In this document: positions 46,987-57,244 of the stretch, piece after piece
How the letters are laid out: each line of letters starts with the position of its first letter
Numbering within the stretch: position 1 is the stretch's first letter
Assembly (NCBI RefSeq): GCF_002313155.2
Contig: NZ_NWFK02000001.1
Coordinates: 1,860,001-1,924,000 of the forward strand
DNA: 64,000 nt
Source of the DNA: Psychrobacter sp. FDAARGOS_221
GTDB lineage: Bacteria > Pseudomonadota > Gammaproteobacteria > Pseudomonadales > Moraxellaceae
Direction of reading: 5' to 3'
Program-made: the position numbers and the translations under genes
Notes under the pieces: model-generated
What the model saw: the letters and a program-made list of their open reading frames with translations, nothing else
The model's database searches: none
Told to the model about the DNA's origin: nothing

Positions 46987-47024
46987 AAAAATAGCCTAGA
47001 GTTCAAAATGGCTCTAGGCTATTT
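46987..47024 (+). terminator. Terminator after the DUF819 gene
   Basis: ATAGCCTAGAG and CTCTAGGCTAT are perfectly complementary across a short loop. The T-rich tail is modest. It faces the convergent def gene. Confidence 0.8.
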
Positions 47025-47073
47025 ATATTTAACCTATACAGGCTAAAGTGTAGCAAGCGTTAAGCTTGGTGGT

Positions 47074-47604
47074 TTAGGCCTTATTTTGCTGCATTTGTCT
47101 TTCACGCACTTTAAGGTATTTTTTGACCTTGTCGCGGGCACGAGTCTGTTTTAAACGTGACAAGTAGTCGACGAATAGCACCCCGTTTAAATGATCCATT
47201 TCGTGTTGGATACATACCGCAAGCAATCCTTCTGCCTCTTCGACAAAAGGTTTACCCTCGCCATCTAATGCTTCAATTTTAACTCGAGTTGGGCGCTCGA
47301 CAGAGTCATACACGTCAGGCACTGATAAGCAGCCTTCTTCATACGGCTTTTTGTCTTCGACCAAAGGCGTTACCTTAGGGTTGATAAACACTCTTGGATT
47401 GTCGTTATTTTCAGACAGGTCCATCACGATTAACTGAATATGACGGTCAACCTGAGTCGCTGCCAGTCCAATACCTTTGGCGTCGTACATGGTTTCAATC
47501 ATGTCTTCGATCAGCTGCTTAATCTCAGCATCTACGGTTTTTACAGGCTCGGCGATAGTGCGCAAGCGAGGGTCTGGATAACTTAAAATGGGTAAAATGG
47601 CCAT
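47074..47604 (-). CDS. def: Peptide deformylase
   Basis: This metalloenzyme removes the formyl group from nascent proteins. The three signature motifs are GIGLAATQ (44-51), EGCLSV (90-95, Cys92) and HEMDH (134-138, with His134 and His138 as metal ligands). The 176 residues are standard for type I enzymes. The N-terminus [14 protein letters not shown] is typical. fmt is not adjacent. Confidence 0.96.
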   Translation of the reverse strand: MAILPILSYPDPRLRTIAEPVKTVDAEIKQLIEDMIETMYDAKGIGLAATQVDRHIQLIVMDLSENNDNPRVFINPKVTPLVEDKKPYEEGCLSVPDVYDSVERPTRVKIEALDGEGKPFVEEAEGLLAVCIQHEMDHLNGVLFVDYLSRLKQTRARDKVKKYLKVRERQMQQNKA

Positions 47605-47922
47605 AACAGATCACATTATTGGTTAATTTAGAATTTGAAAAATTTGTAATGATAGTTAAATGAGGGGTGTTTGCCAAAATATCAAGGTATTAGGCTCAAA
47701 CCATACCGAATTTACAGCAATCAATTACTAGATAGCTATCTGTATAACTATCAATAAATTCAGTTTAACGGTTAGCAAACAATTAGGCGCAGAATAGCAC
47801 AAAAAAAGCGGACGTGAATCAATCAGTCCGCTAGGGGCGTATTAAACCCATTTGTTGTATTTGAGAGTGATGTCTCTGCTAAGGTCAATCTACCTCATAA
47901 CCTTATTTATATTGAGTACCGT

Positions 47923-48171
47923 TTAAGCAGAGGTTTTGCTGGTCAGTAGTTCGTAAACGAACAGTAAGATAACCGCACCAATCACTGAGAAGGCTAAGCG
48001 CATAAAGCCGCCATCAGCACTAATACCGATAACACCGGCTAAGAATCCGCCAACAAGCGCACCTGCGATACCAAGGATGATGGTCATAATCCATCCCATA
48101 GCATCATTACCAGGCTTAATGGCACGCGCTAATAGGCCCGCGATAAAACCAATAATAATTGTCCAAATCAT
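47923..48171 (-). CDS. GlsB/YeaQ/YmgE-family stress response membrane protein
   Basis: This small inner-membrane protein of 82 residues has three hydrophobic segments: MIWTIIIGFIAGLLARAI, WIMTIILGIAGALVGGFLAG and LAFSVIGAVILLFVYELL. The Gly-rich pattern with ARAIKPG is the transglycosylase-associated (YeaQ) signature. AAAGGATAT precedes the ATG. It is expected to be general stress-related. No neighbour is functionally linked. Confidence 0.9.
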   Translation of the reverse strand: MIWTIIIGFIAGLLARAIKPGNDAMGWIMTIILGIAGALVGGFLAGVIGISADGGFMRLAFSVIGAVILLFVYELLTSKTSA

Positions 48172-48675
48172 TTGAATATATCCTTTTGATTTAATATTTA
48201 ATTAAAAGCTAAGTTGTTTACTTATTCTATTTATGTCGTATATTTATTCATTCATATGTTAGTGTCATACACTGTCATAGAAGAAGGGCATGAGATGAGA
48301 CATATGGCATATAAATTGCTACTTAAGAATTGTAGTCAATAAGCCCACCTAGTGATAAGCATGATTTGTTAAGTGTGTACAAGCTCTGTTAGTGTTGCTT
48401 ATATCTTTATGTTGTGCAGGGCATTGAGTTAACTGTTTGTAACTATTGTATTAAATTTTGTTTTTAGCGCTGGTTAAATCAATTCAAACTTGATACAGCC
48501 TTTTGTTGTCCCTATGTTTGATGCTGGTTTGTGAGTTTGGCTTTCTGATGTAGGCATAAAGAGGTTTAATGTATGTATCAAGGGAGCTAATTAGGCATAA
48601 AAAAACAGGCCCTCTATACGATATAGAGAGCCTGCTAATAACATCAATGTTAACTTACAGCGGTACGGCTAAATG
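48172..48675. other. Intergenic region, about 500 bases
   Basis: It is AT-rich. No supported reading frame was seen. A terminator for mpl lies at the right-hand end (48598-48635); the rest is unexplained. Confidence 0.45.
48598..48635 (-). terminator. Rho-independent terminator of mpl
   Basis: On the minus strand CAGGCTCTCTATA and TATAGAGGGCCTG pair with one mismatch, followed by a T-run. It lies about 40 bases past the mpl stop. Confidence 0.87.
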
Positions 48676-50154
48676 TTAGCCATTAATCGCCGCCAGTAGG
48701 CGTTGATGAATACCTTCAAATCCGCCGTTAGACATGATAATCACGGCATCATCTTTTGATGATTGACCTAACTGGGACACGATATAATCGATAATCTTCT
48801 GGGTGTCGTTCATTACATACTGAGTATTGTCGATGCCTTTGGCTTGCTCAATAACCTCAGTCAGGCCCCATTCTAGACCCGCAGGTTCATACCAAATGAC
48901 TTCATCGGCCAGCTGTGCAGATGCGGCCAAATTATCTTTATGCACACCAAGTTTCATGGTGTTGCTACGTGGTTCAATGATAGCCCAGATTTTGTGATCT
49001 TTAAGCTTTTTCTTAGCGCCATCTAGGGTAGTGGTAATCGCAGTAGGGTGATGTGCAAAGTCATCGAAAATCTGCACTTGCGAGGTATTGCCGTTTTGGC
49101 TGTACTCGATATCTGCGATTTGTTCCATCCGGCGTTTGATGCCAGAGAAGTTAGATAATGCTTCACAGGCTTTGGCAACATCGATGCCGATATTGTATGC
49201 AGCAGCCACAGCGACCATCGCGTTTTCGACATTGTGACGGCCACTCATGCCCCAGTCAACTTCTGCGCTGGTGCTCTGACTGTCATCATCAGCATTAAAG
49301 TGGATACGGAATTGGCTGCCATCTTCTGATATCAGCTCTGCACGCCACTGGCTATCTGTGCTTGGAGAGTCTGAGATTTGAGTACGCCAAATCGGTGTCC
49401 AGCAGCCTTTATCAATGGTCGCCTCTAAACTTGGCGTATTGGCTGGCATGATGATTTGACCTTGGCTAGGAATCATGCGAATCATGTGATGGAACTGAGT
49501 TTGAATGGCATCTAAATCTTTGAAAATGTCAGCATGATCAAACTCTAGGTTGTTTAAAATAGCGGTACGCGGACGGTAGTGAACAAACTTAGAGCGTTTG
49601 TCAAAAAAGGCAGAGTCATACTCATCTGCTTCAATCACAAAGTAGCCACGTTCACCTTGTGCATTGGTATCAGAACCTAAGTAGCTACTGTGAGCAAAGG
49701 CCTTGGCCAAGTGCGCATCCTCAGTATCAACCAAAGGCACACCGCCAATTAAGAAGCCGGTATCGATACCACAATATTGTAGTATCCACGCCAACATAGT
49801 AGTGGTTGTGGTCTTACCATGAGTACCTGCAACTGCCAATACATGGCGGTGCTGTAGCACATGCTCAGATAAAAACTGCGGACCAGAGGTGTAGGGGATA
49901 CCGGCATCGAGCATATACTCTACGGCCTCAATACCACGGGTCATGGCGTTACCAACGATGACCAAGTCAGGCGCAGGCTGTAGGTGGCTGGCATGGTAGC
50001 CCTCTTGAATTTCAACACCTGCACGTTGCAGCTGCGTTGACATCGGTGGATAAATACCGGTATCAGATCCTGTTACCGTATGACCTAGGTCACGAGCCAA
50101 TAATGCCAATGAGCCCATAAAGGTGCCACAAATACCTAAAATATGAACGTGCAT
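48676..50154 (-). CDS. mpl: UDP-N-acetylmuramate:L-alanyl-gamma-D-glutamyl-meso-diaminopimelate ligase
   Basis: Mpl reattaches recycled murein tripeptide to UDP-MurNAc in the cytoplasm. It is a Mur ligase with ICGTFMGSLALLARDLGH at the N-terminus, the ATP loop AGTHGKTTTTTM (about 115-126) and ATP-site residues FVIEADEYDSAF. The C-terminal ligase domain contains FDDFAHHPTAI. The 492 residues are a bit longer than E. coli Mpl (457); the extra lies in the middle domain. GAGGTTTC precedes the ATG. Confidence 0.95.
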   Translation of the reverse strand: MHVHILGICGTFMGSLALLARDLGHTVTGSDTGIYPPMSTQLQRAGVEIQEGYHASHLQPAPDLVIVGNAMTRGIEAVEYMLDAGIPYTSGPQFLSEHVLQHRHVLAVAGTHGKTTTTTMLAWILQYCGIDTGFLIGGVPLVDTEDAHLAKAFAHSSYLGSDTNAQGERGYFVIEADEYDSAFFDKRSKFVHYRPRTAILNNLEFDHADIFKDLDAIQTQFHHMIRMIPSQGQIIMPANTPSLEATIDKGCWTPIWRTQISDSPSTDSQWRAELISEDGSQFRIHFNADDDSQSTSAEVDWGMSGRHNVENAMVAVAAAYNIGIDVAKACEALSNFSGIKRRMEQIADIEYSQNGNTSQVQIFDDFAHHPTAITTTLDGAKKKLKDHKIWAIIEPRSNTMKLGVHKDNLAASAQLADEVIWYEPAGLEWGLTEVIEQAKGIDNTQYVMNDTQKIIDYIVSQLGQSSKDDAVIIMSNGGFEGIHQRLLAAING

Positions 50155-50306
50155 GAAACCTCTGATTTTATGTCAATATAATGAGAAATATAGATAATAA
50201 GAAAAATAACTAATCCGAGTAATCTAACTAATTTAAATAACGGATCGTCGGCTGTTAACCTAAGCGCTAGTTATGTCAAACGTCAGACGTCAAATGTATT
50301 AAGTTA

Positions 50307-50819
50307 TTAAGCGCGCTGTTTAACAATACGCCAGAATAGGACCAGATTAATCAAAATTAATGCGCTAAAAAAGATCAGTCCTTGTTCTGGAATGGTCAAT
50401 CCTAAAAACTTCCAACTGATTTCTGCACATTCTCCAGAACCTGCCAATACTTGATCGATGACCTGCTTCATCGGTAATGCTTCAAGCCAATAATCTAAGC
50501 CAGGACCACAAGCAGGCACTTGATCGGGTGGCAGATTTTGAATCCAAACATGGCGAGCTGCTACGCCCACTGACCACACAATACCAGCCATCGAGCCGAT
50601 CCATAATATCAGTCTTGCAACTAACTTTTTCGGATTAAATACGGCAGAGATAAAGGCAAATGCGCCCATTACCATCAAGCCAACACGCTGGAAAATACAT
50701 AAAGGGCAAGGCTCTAGGCCTTTATACATTTGCAAATAAAAAACAGCAAATGCCATTCCGACAACAGAAAAAAACACCAAAAGTAAATTTAAGGTGCGAT
50801 AGGTCAGGATACGCTGCAT
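50307..50819 (-). CDS. dsbB: Disulfide bond formation protein B
   Basis: This inner-membrane quinone reductase reoxidises DsbA. It has four membrane segments in 170 residues. The first periplasmic pair is CPLC (Cys38, Cys41), and the second pair lies in VPACGPGLDYW and GSGECAEISW (about 103 and 130). AAGGAGCAACC precedes the ATG. dsbA is not adjacent; a DsbC-like gene lies about 8 kb away. Confidence 0.95.
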   Translation of the reverse strand: MQRILTYRTLNLLLVFFSVVGMAFAVFYLQMYKGLEPCPLCIFQRVGLMVMGAFAFISAVFNPKKLVARLILWIGSMAGIVWSVGVAARHVWIQNLPPDQVPACGPGLDYWLEALPMKQVIDQVLAGSGECAEISWKFLGLTIPEQGLIFFSALILINLVLFWRIVKQRA

Positions 50820-51089
50820 GGGTTGCTCCTTGGCAACTTAGTAGAGTTATAGATTAAGAGGTTTAACAAACACAACAAATTGTTAATGTGTCTTTTTATA
50901 ATCTATCTGTCTTGCTGTTTTTCTATATTTTTGTTGTTTTTCGTTAGTTAAATTATTGTTGCGCCAGTAACGGATAAGTTTATCAATACTACACGACGCT
51001 CTAGCAGGCGGTCATTGTGTCAATCTAATCAGCCAAGTTAGACAGCCAGTTTCAGCTAGATAGCTTATCTGATCTAAGCTAAGTTTAAA

Positions 51090-52667
51090 TTAGCGATACT
51101 GCTGAATATAATCGTAGAAGCTTTGGGTATCGCTTTGCTCTAAGTCATGTTGTTGTATCCACGACTTTTCTGCAAGCACTTCATATTGCGCTTGTTTTTT
51201 CGGGCTTAGCGTATTACGCATAATGGTTTCACGATGTTGTAATGCCAACGCATGACCTAACTTCCAAGTGCTGCCGAGACGTTGGGTATCGGCCAATACT
51301 TGTGCGGATAAGGTGGCGTCAGGATAGACAGATTTACCCAGCATTAAGGTAACCGCCACTCGGTAATTGTTACCGCCATACTCTTCATCTAATAGGGTTG
51401 CGATAGGTAGCATGGCCTCTAAGTGACCTTGCATCCACTGCTTAAGCGGTACTTCGCCCTCAGGGGTTTTGACCGTTAAATCTGGTTCACGACCATTATT
51501 CACCACACGCTCTAGGTTCTCTGCCAATAGCGCATCTTCTTCTGGGAATAAGTCTGGTGAATCAGTCAGCAGACAGTACAGCGCCAATACTTCTAAGAAG
51601 CAAGCGGTAGATAGGCGAATACCGATGTCGCTATAAGGGTCTAAGTCAACCGCTCTAAACTCAACATAAGCAATGCCGCGTGCTTCTAGGGCATGGCTTG
51701 GCGTCTCTTCTGACTCTGCAATTTGCTTAGGACGAATGGGGCTATAGTATTCGTTTTCAATCTGCAGAATGTGATCGTTAATTTGAACCGGATTGCCGTC
51801 TTCATCATCAACACCAAGCTGACTAAAGCCTGAGAACGGGGTATTAATCGCGCTGCGCAAGCCTTCAACGTATTCAGGTAAGTTGTTATAACGGATGTCG
51901 AGCTGATCTTGAACACTATTGGTGTAGCCAAGTTTGCCCATGCGTAAGCTGGTTGCTTTTGGCTTGTAATAGGTAGTGTTATTCATTAGATCAAGGTCAT
52001 GCTGACGACCGGTCAAGAAGCAAGGACACACAGATGGACTGGCGCCAGTTAAATATAGCACTAGGCTACTCATGCGCTTAAAGTTACGGATCAGGCCCAG
52101 ATATTTGTCATTCTTAAACTCAGTTAGCGACGCTTGTTGCTCAGATTGCGGTAAGCTGTCACGCCAGGCATTAAATAGGTCATCACCAAACGATAGGTTG
52201 TAATGCAGTCCGGCAATGGTCTGCATGCGGCGGCCATAGCGGATACCTAAGCCACTGCGATATAAGGTTTTTAAGCGACCAACATTAGAGCTGCCGTAGT
52301 CTGCTAACGGGATATCGTTGTCATCGGCAGACAGCAGGCAAGGCATAGACAGTGGCCACATCAGCTCACCGTCTTCTAGTGATTGATACACTAGAACGTG
52401 TAGCTCACGCAGCATATTAAGCGTCTCAGCGACCGTCGGCTTTGGTGAGGTAATCAGCTCAAGCAGACTTTCTGAGTAATCGGTGGTGATGTAAGGATGC
52501 GTCAGCTTCGAACCCAAAGACTTTGGATGCGGCTGTTGTGATAAGAAGCCATCAGACTGTACTCTTAACCCTTCTTTTTCGATGCCACGCAACATCCCAG
52601 CCAACTGCCTGCTGGTTAACCAAGAGGGTATTAACGGTTGCTGGTTTTGGGCGGTTACGTTGGTCAT
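51090..52667 (-). CDS. gshA: Glutamate-cysteine ligase
   Basis: GshA joins glutamate and cysteine in the first step of glutathione synthesis. The 525 residues match the E. coli-type (class I) enzyme: LRGIEKEGLRV near the N-terminus, then TDYSESLLELIT, MWPLSMPC, GLHYNLSF and YVEFRAVDLDPYSD. The active-site glutamates lie in EKEGLR. AGGAGTCC is upstream, though distant. It is monocistronic. Confidence 0.96.
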   Translation of the reverse strand: MTNVTAQNQQPLIPSWLTSRQLAGMLRGIEKEGLRVQSDGFLSQQPHPKSLGSKLTHPYITTDYSESLLELITSPKPTVAETLNMLRELHVLVYQSLEDGELMWPLSMPCLLSADDNDIPLADYGSSNVGRLKTLYRSGLGIRYGRRMQTIAGLHYNLSFGDDLFNAWRDSLPQSEQQASLTEFKNDKYLGLIRNFKRMSSLVLYLTGASPSVCPCFLTGRQHDLDLMNNTTYYKPKATSLRMGKLGYTNSVQDQLDIRYNNLPEYVEGLRSAINTPFSGFSQLGVDDEDGNPVQINDHILQIENEYYSPIRPKQIAESEETPSHALEARGIAYVEFRAVDLDPYSDIGIRLSTACFLEVLALYCLLTDSPDLFPEEDALLAENLERVVNNGREPDLTVKTPEGEVPLKQWMQGHLEAMLPIATLLDEEYGGNNYRVAVTLMLGKSVYPDATLSAQVLADTQRLGSTWKLGHALALQHRETIMRNTLSPKKQAQYEVLAEKSWIQQHDLEQSDTQSFYDYIQQYR

Positions 52668-53066
52668 ACTATCGTCTCAAAATCAATTAGGAGTCCAGAA
52701 TCAATAGGGCTCATCAAACGAATACTTGGTTAAGCATACGCTTGATATACAAGTAATTTTTATTATGTCTGATGGCTTTATTATTGGATTATTTAGTTAT
52801 TAAATTAGTGTAGCGTAAAGCAATTAAAAAATCATGTGCATTTACAAATAACCGCTGTGTCACAAGCGGTTTAAACTTAATGCACTCAGTCTGTTATACT
52901 CAATCGCTTAATTGCTACCATTTTTTATTATAGCTACTTTGTATGGTTATCATTTTTAATACAGTAGCTGTTAAGTATTGTCGCTTTTAAATACTGTCAC
53001 TTTCATACAAAGCTAAATGCAACTGAATATAGCCGCTTAGTTTCAATCGTTTACACACTCAATGCT
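52668..53066. other. Intergenic region upstream of gshA
   Basis: About 400 AT-rich bases between gshA and erpA, both on the minus strand. It should hold the gshA promoter and the end of the erpA transcript. No clear hairpin or frame. Confidence 0.4.
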
Positions 53067-53399
53067 TTAAATTGAGAACGATGAACCACAGCCACATTGG
53101 GTAACCGCATGTGGGTTGTCGACAATAAAGCGAGCGCCTTCAAGGCCTTCAACATAATCAACTGTTGAGCCTTCAAGGTATTGATAGCTTAATGAATCAA
53201 CCAATAAGGTCACATCATCATTTTCAAATACCGCATCATCTTCGCCAACTTCTTCTGCAAAGTTAAACCCATATGAGAAGCCATAACAACCGCCGCCGGT
53301 GACATAGACTCGTAGCTTAAGATTGTTATCCTGCTCTTCTTCACGTAGTTTACGTACTTTATTAGCCGCACTGTCGGTTAGTTTAATCGTTGTTGTCAT
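53067..53399 (-). CDS. erpA: Iron-sulfur cluster insertion protein
   Basis: This A-type Fe-S carrier of 110 residues has the three conserved cysteines: [11 protein letters not shown] (Cys38) and QCGCGSSF (Cys102 and Cys104). The sequence is closer to ErpA than IscA, given [13 protein letters not shown] and the [15 protein letters not shown] segment. It hands clusters to apo-enzymes in the cytoplasm. CGAGGATAT precedes the ATG. Confidence 0.94.
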   Translation of the reverse strand: MTTTIKLTDSAANKVRKLREEEQDNNLKLRVYVTGGGCYGFSYGFNFAEEVGEDDAVFENDDVTLLVDSLSYQYLEGSTVDYVEGLEGARFIVDNPHAVTQCGCGSSFSI

Positions 53400-53943
53400 A
53401 ATATCCTCGTCAGGTAGATAATTTCACGATCCGTAAAATTATTTCGCGTAAAGCAGGTAACCCAGTATGCTCAATCTGCTTTTTTAAACGCAAGCACTTT
53501 TTGTATTGATAACATATTTTAACCAGCGCCTCATCATTGTTATTGATAACACCTTACTGTCGTAGATATTAAATGGATATAGATCTATATCTAGAACAAT
53601 AGCTTAGGCTCAAAGTGTCATCTCTATCATACTGATACAGTGACATCAGCGCATAGTGACCATCAACCCAAGAACGGCGTGTCTCAATGCGGGTGTTGCC
53701 AGTGCTATCAGTTAGGTAAAACAGGATGTATCAAATGATAGGGTGATGGTTGTTTGCTGGGTACTAATTTTACGATTGTTTAAATTATTCGTCATTCATT
53801 ATAGCATAATGAGGCATAATGCTTGATTTTCAATATACTATTACAGCGCATTTGTAACACAGGGTCTCACCTGCTAACACTATATATAAGTACGGTATAA
53901 AAGCCATAACCAAATAAGACATAACCAAAAGTGATTATTATCC
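53400..53943. other. Divergent intergenic region, about 540 bases
   Basis: It is AT-rich, with no supported gene. It contains promoters for erpA and the ABC-F gene, but none is clear enough to mark. No striking repeat. Confidence 0.4.
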
Positions 53944-55956
53944 ATGATTGAATTTAACAAAGTGAGTGTTCGCCGTGATGGCAGAGTACTATTTTCAGAG
54001 GCCACGTTCCAAATACACCCAGGTCAAAAAGTAGGGTTAACAGGCAACAACGGTACCGGAAAATCTACCTTGTTTGGGGTGCTATTGACCCAAATGGGAG
54101 AGCACAGTAGCGATGAGCTGACGGTTGATGCCGGCACTGTCAGTATCCCAAGTGGTTGGGAAGTGGCGCACATGGCACAGGAAGTAGAGGGCAGCAGTCA
54201 GCCTGCCATTGATTATGTGCTCAGCGGTGATAAAGAGTGGTATAAACTCAATCAACAAATGATGGCGCCAGACAGTCTCAGTGACAACCAGATAGCGCAG
54301 CTGTATCAGCGCTTTGACGACATTGATGGCTATCGCACGCCAACCAGAGCCGCTCAAGTCATGGCCGGTCTAGGCTTCAAAACCAATCAACATGAGCTGC
54401 CGGTTAATGACTTCTCAGGTGGGTGGCGCATGCGTCTGAACCTGGCCAAAACCTTGATGAGCCGTGCTGACTTATTGCTACTTGATGAGCCGACTAACCA
54501 CTTGGACTTAGATGCCATCTTATGGCTAGAAGAATGGATCGCTAAGTTTGATGGTACGGTGTTATTAATCTCGCATGACCAAACCTTTTTGGATGCGACG
54601 GTTGGTTTTATTTTACACATTGAAAATCAGCGATTGACCTTATATACCGGGAACTATTCACAGTTTGTACGCACCCGCAGTGAGCGCTTAGCACAACAGC
54701 AACAAGCATTTGCTAAGCAGCAAGAAACTCGAGCGCATTTAGAAGACTTTGTGCGCCGCTTTAGAGCCAAAGCGTCTAAAGCCAAGCAGGCTCAAAGCCG
54801 TATCAAACAGCTTGAGCGTATGGCAGATCTGTCGCCTGTGATGGCAGATAACCCGTTCACCTTTAGATTTTATGAGCCAAGCCACATGAGCTCGCCACTG
54901 ATTACCCTAAAATCAGCCGATATCGGTTATGGCGATGCGCCTATTTTGACCAATGCCAGCGTGCAGATTACGCCAGATACGCGTATTGGCTTACTGGGTA
55001 TGAATGGCGCTGGTAAATCGACTTTGATTAAAGCCTTGGTCGGTGAGCTTGAGCCGTTAAGTGGCAGTTATAAAGTGTCGGATACGCTGCATATTGGTTA
55101 TTTTAACCAGCATCAGATGGACAGCTTAGATGCTGAAGCGACGCCGATGATTATGATGCGCCGTATCGCTGGCAAGACCTCCGATGCCGAGTTGCGTTCA
55201 TTTTTGGGCAGCTTTGACTTTAGAGGCGACCGCATTGATACGCCGAGCAAGCTGTTCTCAGGTGGTGAGCGTGCACGCTTAACATTAGCGCTTATTGTAT
55301 GGCAAAAGCCGAACGTACTGGTGCTTGATGAGCCAACCAACCATTTAGATTTACAGATGCGTCAAGCATTAACCATGGCGCTGCAAGGCTTTGCTGGGGC
55401 AGTGGTACTGGTATCGCATGACCGTGAACTGATTGCCAACGTCTGTGATGAGTTGTATCTGGTGCATGATGGCAAGCTGCAAGAGTTTGATGGCGATGTG
55501 TCAGACTATGGCAAATGGCTGTCTGAGCAGCGTAAGTCGGATGCTAAAGAAGCCGCCAAAGAGACACGAGATGCCAAAAACTTGTTAGCTACGGCAGCCA
55601 AGCAGGCAGAAGCCGCCAAAAAAGCAGCAGAAGCCAAAGCCAAGGCAGAAGAGCCGCAATTAACCAAAGAAGAACGCCGTAAATTGGCAGCCGAGCAGCG
55701 TAAGCTGACTGCACCGATTCGCAAACGTATTGAGCAGGCAGAAAATAAGCTCGATAAAGTGGCAACAGGCTTAAATGATCTGGAAGAGAAGTTGGCGGAT
55801 ACCTCGCTTTATGATGATGACCGCAAAGATGAGTTATTAAAACTACTCGACGAGCAGGCCGTATTACAACAGCAGCAAGCAGAACTTGAGGAAACGTTAT
55901 TAATGGCGATGACTGAGCTGGAAGAAGCTGAGGCTGATTTGCCTGCGATTGATTAA
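53944..55956 (+). CDS. yheS: ABC-F family ATPase (YheS-like)
   Basis: This soluble twin-ATPase of 670 residues belongs to the ribosome-associated ABC-F group. The first cassette has GNNGTGKST, FSGGWRMRL and LLLDEPTNHLD. An arm and linker with coiled coil (about 240-300, RLAQQQQAFAKQQETRAHL) follow. The second cassette has GMNGAGKST, FSGGERARL and LVLDEPTNHLD. The C-terminal coiled coil (about 525-665) is rich in Ala, Lys and Glu. It probably rescues or tunes stalled ribosomes. YheS is the best fit; Uup is the alternative. Confidence 0.9.
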   Translation: MIEFNKVSVRRDGRVLFSEATFQIHPGQKVGLTGNNGTGKSTLFGVLLTQMGEHSSDELTVDAGTVSIPSGWEVAHMAQEVEGSSQPAIDYVLSGDKEWYKLNQQMMAPDSLSDNQIAQLYQRFDDIDGYRTPTRAAQVMAGLGFKTNQHELPVNDFSGGWRMRLNLAKTLMSRADLLLLDEPTNHLDLDAILWLEEWIAKFDGTVLLISHDQTFLDATVGFILHIENQRLTLYTGNYSQFVRTRSERLAQQQQAFAKQQETRAHLEDFVRRFRAKASKAKQAQSRIKQLERMADLSPVMADNPFTFRFYEPSHMSSPLITLKSADIGYGDAPILTNASVQITPDTRIGLLGMNGAGKSTLIKALVGELEPLSGSYKVSDTLHIGYFNQHQMDSLDAEATPMIMMRRIAGKTSDAELRSFLGSFDFRGDRIDTPSKLFSGGERARLTLALIVWQKPNVLVLDEPTNHLDLQMRQALTMALQGFAGAVVLVSHDRELIANVCDELYLVHDGKLQEFDGDVSDYGKWLSEQRKSDAKEAAKETRDAKNLLATAAKQAEAAKKAAEAKAKAEEPQLTKEERRKLAAEQRKLTAPIRKRIEQAENKLDKVATGLNDLEEKLADTSLYDDDRKDELLKLLDEQAVLQQQQAELEETLLMAMTELEEAEADLPAID

Positions 55957-56360
55957 TATATTGGTAATGACTATTAAATAATGTTTTATAAGTAAATTTA
56001 TAAGTGGTGTTTTATAGCCAGTTATTAAGTTCGAGTTTGAATAAGATAGTTTGATTAATGTTATTAGAACCTAAAAGGCAGATACTTGTCTTTTAGGTTT
56101 TTTTATTACTTAAAATATATGATTTGGTTTATCTGACTGTTAAATTAATATTAATCCGCTCGGCCATTTTCTTGAATTATAAAATAGCTTGGTTTTAGTA
56201 ATTTTTCCTTGCTAAATCGTAACTATATTGTAAAATTAAAAACAGACTTAGTGTTGTCTAAATGAATGGAGTATTTATTTTAAATAACGCTTAGTCTGGT
56301 CGTTTAAAAATTTTAATATATTTTGTTATTAACTAAAGCATACAGTATTAAGGAAATTTT
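55957..56360. other. Intergenic region with terminator
   Basis: It holds the ABC-F terminator (56068-56104). The remaining 250 bases are very AT-rich and precede the Bor-like genes. No gene is supported. Confidence 0.5.
56068..56104 (+). terminator. Rho-independent terminator of the ABC-F gene
   Basis: AACCTAAAAG and CTTTTAGGTT form a stem followed by a T-run. It lies about 110 bases after the stop codon. Confidence 0.9.
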
Positions 56361-56669
56361 ATGCTAAAGAAGGTTGCTACTGTAGCAATGCTTGCATTCT
56401 TGACAACAGGTTGTGCAACGCAAACATATCTTGTTTCTCCAGAAGCAAATACTACTATTACAGCACAGACTTCTGCAGATGATGAGTCTATGCAGACATT
56501 CTTTGTAAATGGCCTTGGTCAGGAACAAACAATTGATGCTGCTGAAAAGTGTGGTGGTAAAGATCAAGTAGCTGGGGTGCAGACTAAATTGACTCCTTTG
56601 AATTGGGCGTTAGGTTTTATCTCTTCAGGAATTTATACCCCACGTCAAATTCGCGTTTTCTGTAAATAA
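56361..56669 (+). CDS. Bor-family lipoprotein, copy 1
   Basis: The 102-residue protein has a signal with lipobox TTGC (Cys18) followed by the Bor core: FFVNGLGQEQTIDAAEKCGG, then GIYTPRQIRVFC with the terminal cysteine. Bor of phage lambda (Iss in E. coli) is a surface lipoprotein linked to serum survival. Here the gene is chromosomal and not in visible prophage. AAGGAAATTTT precedes the ATG. The second copy follows after 13 bases, so they are co-transcribed. Confidence 0.88.
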   Translation: MLKKVATVAMLAFLTTGCATQTYLVSPEANTTITAQTSADDESMQTFFVNGLGQEQTIDAAEKCGGKDQVAGVQTKLTPLNWALGFISSGIYTPRQIRVFCK

Positions 56670-56682
56670 GGAGCAATTTAAA

Positions 56683-56976
56683 ATGAGAAAATTATTAACA
56701 TCAGCGATGTTAGGCTCAGTATTGTTAGCATCAGGCTGTGCTACTCAAACCGCGACTTTACAACCTACCCAAGCAGCAACACCTTCGATGACAACATCGC
56801 ATAGTTTCTATATTGGCGGTATTGGTCAAGAAAAAACAGTTGATGCGGCGCAGGTTTGTGGCGGTGCATCAAATGTCACTAAAGTTCAAACTATGCAGAC
56901 AGGTAAAGAGGTTTTATTGAGCGTAGTAACACTTGGTATTTATACTCCACGCACAGCGCAGGTGTACTGCAAGTAG
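56683..56976 (+). CDS. Bor-family lipoprotein, copy 2
   Basis: This second Bor-like lipoprotein, 97 residues, has lipobox ASGC (Cys19) and the core FYIGGIGQEKTVDAAQVCGG and GIYTPRTAQVYC. It is divergent from copy 1 (the core is conserved, the linker is not). AAGGAGCAATTT precedes the ATG. A strong terminator follows. Tandem duplication within one operon is inferred. Confidence 0.88.
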   Translation: MRKLLTSAMLGSVLLASGCATQTATLQPTQAATPSMTTSHSFYIGGIGQEKTVDAAQVCGGASNVTKVQTMQTGKEVLLSVVTLGIYTPRTAQVYCK

Positions 56977-57006
56977 TCACTTTGTAGATAGTCAGTCTAC
57001 AAATAA

Positions 57007-57041
57007 TAAAAAAGGGTAAGCAAATTGCTTACCCTTTTTTT
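57007..57041 (+). terminator. Rho-independent terminator of the Bor pair
   Basis: AAAAAAGGGTAAGCAA and TTGCTTACCCTTTTTT form a near-perfect stem with T-run, about 30 bases past the stop. Confidence 0.95.
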
Positions 57042-57244
57042 TGATTTTACTATTATTCCTAACAACTAATTGGATAATCACCCCAAAAAATATTAACTCA
57101 GCAAAGTGCCTTAATTAAAGTGCTCTAATAGACCTGAACAGAGTAGCTTCTCTTATCAATATACAACTTGTCACTTGAAACTACTATATTTTATAACCAT
57201 TTAATACTCATAATAAAAGTACAGTTACCTTAAGGATAATAATA

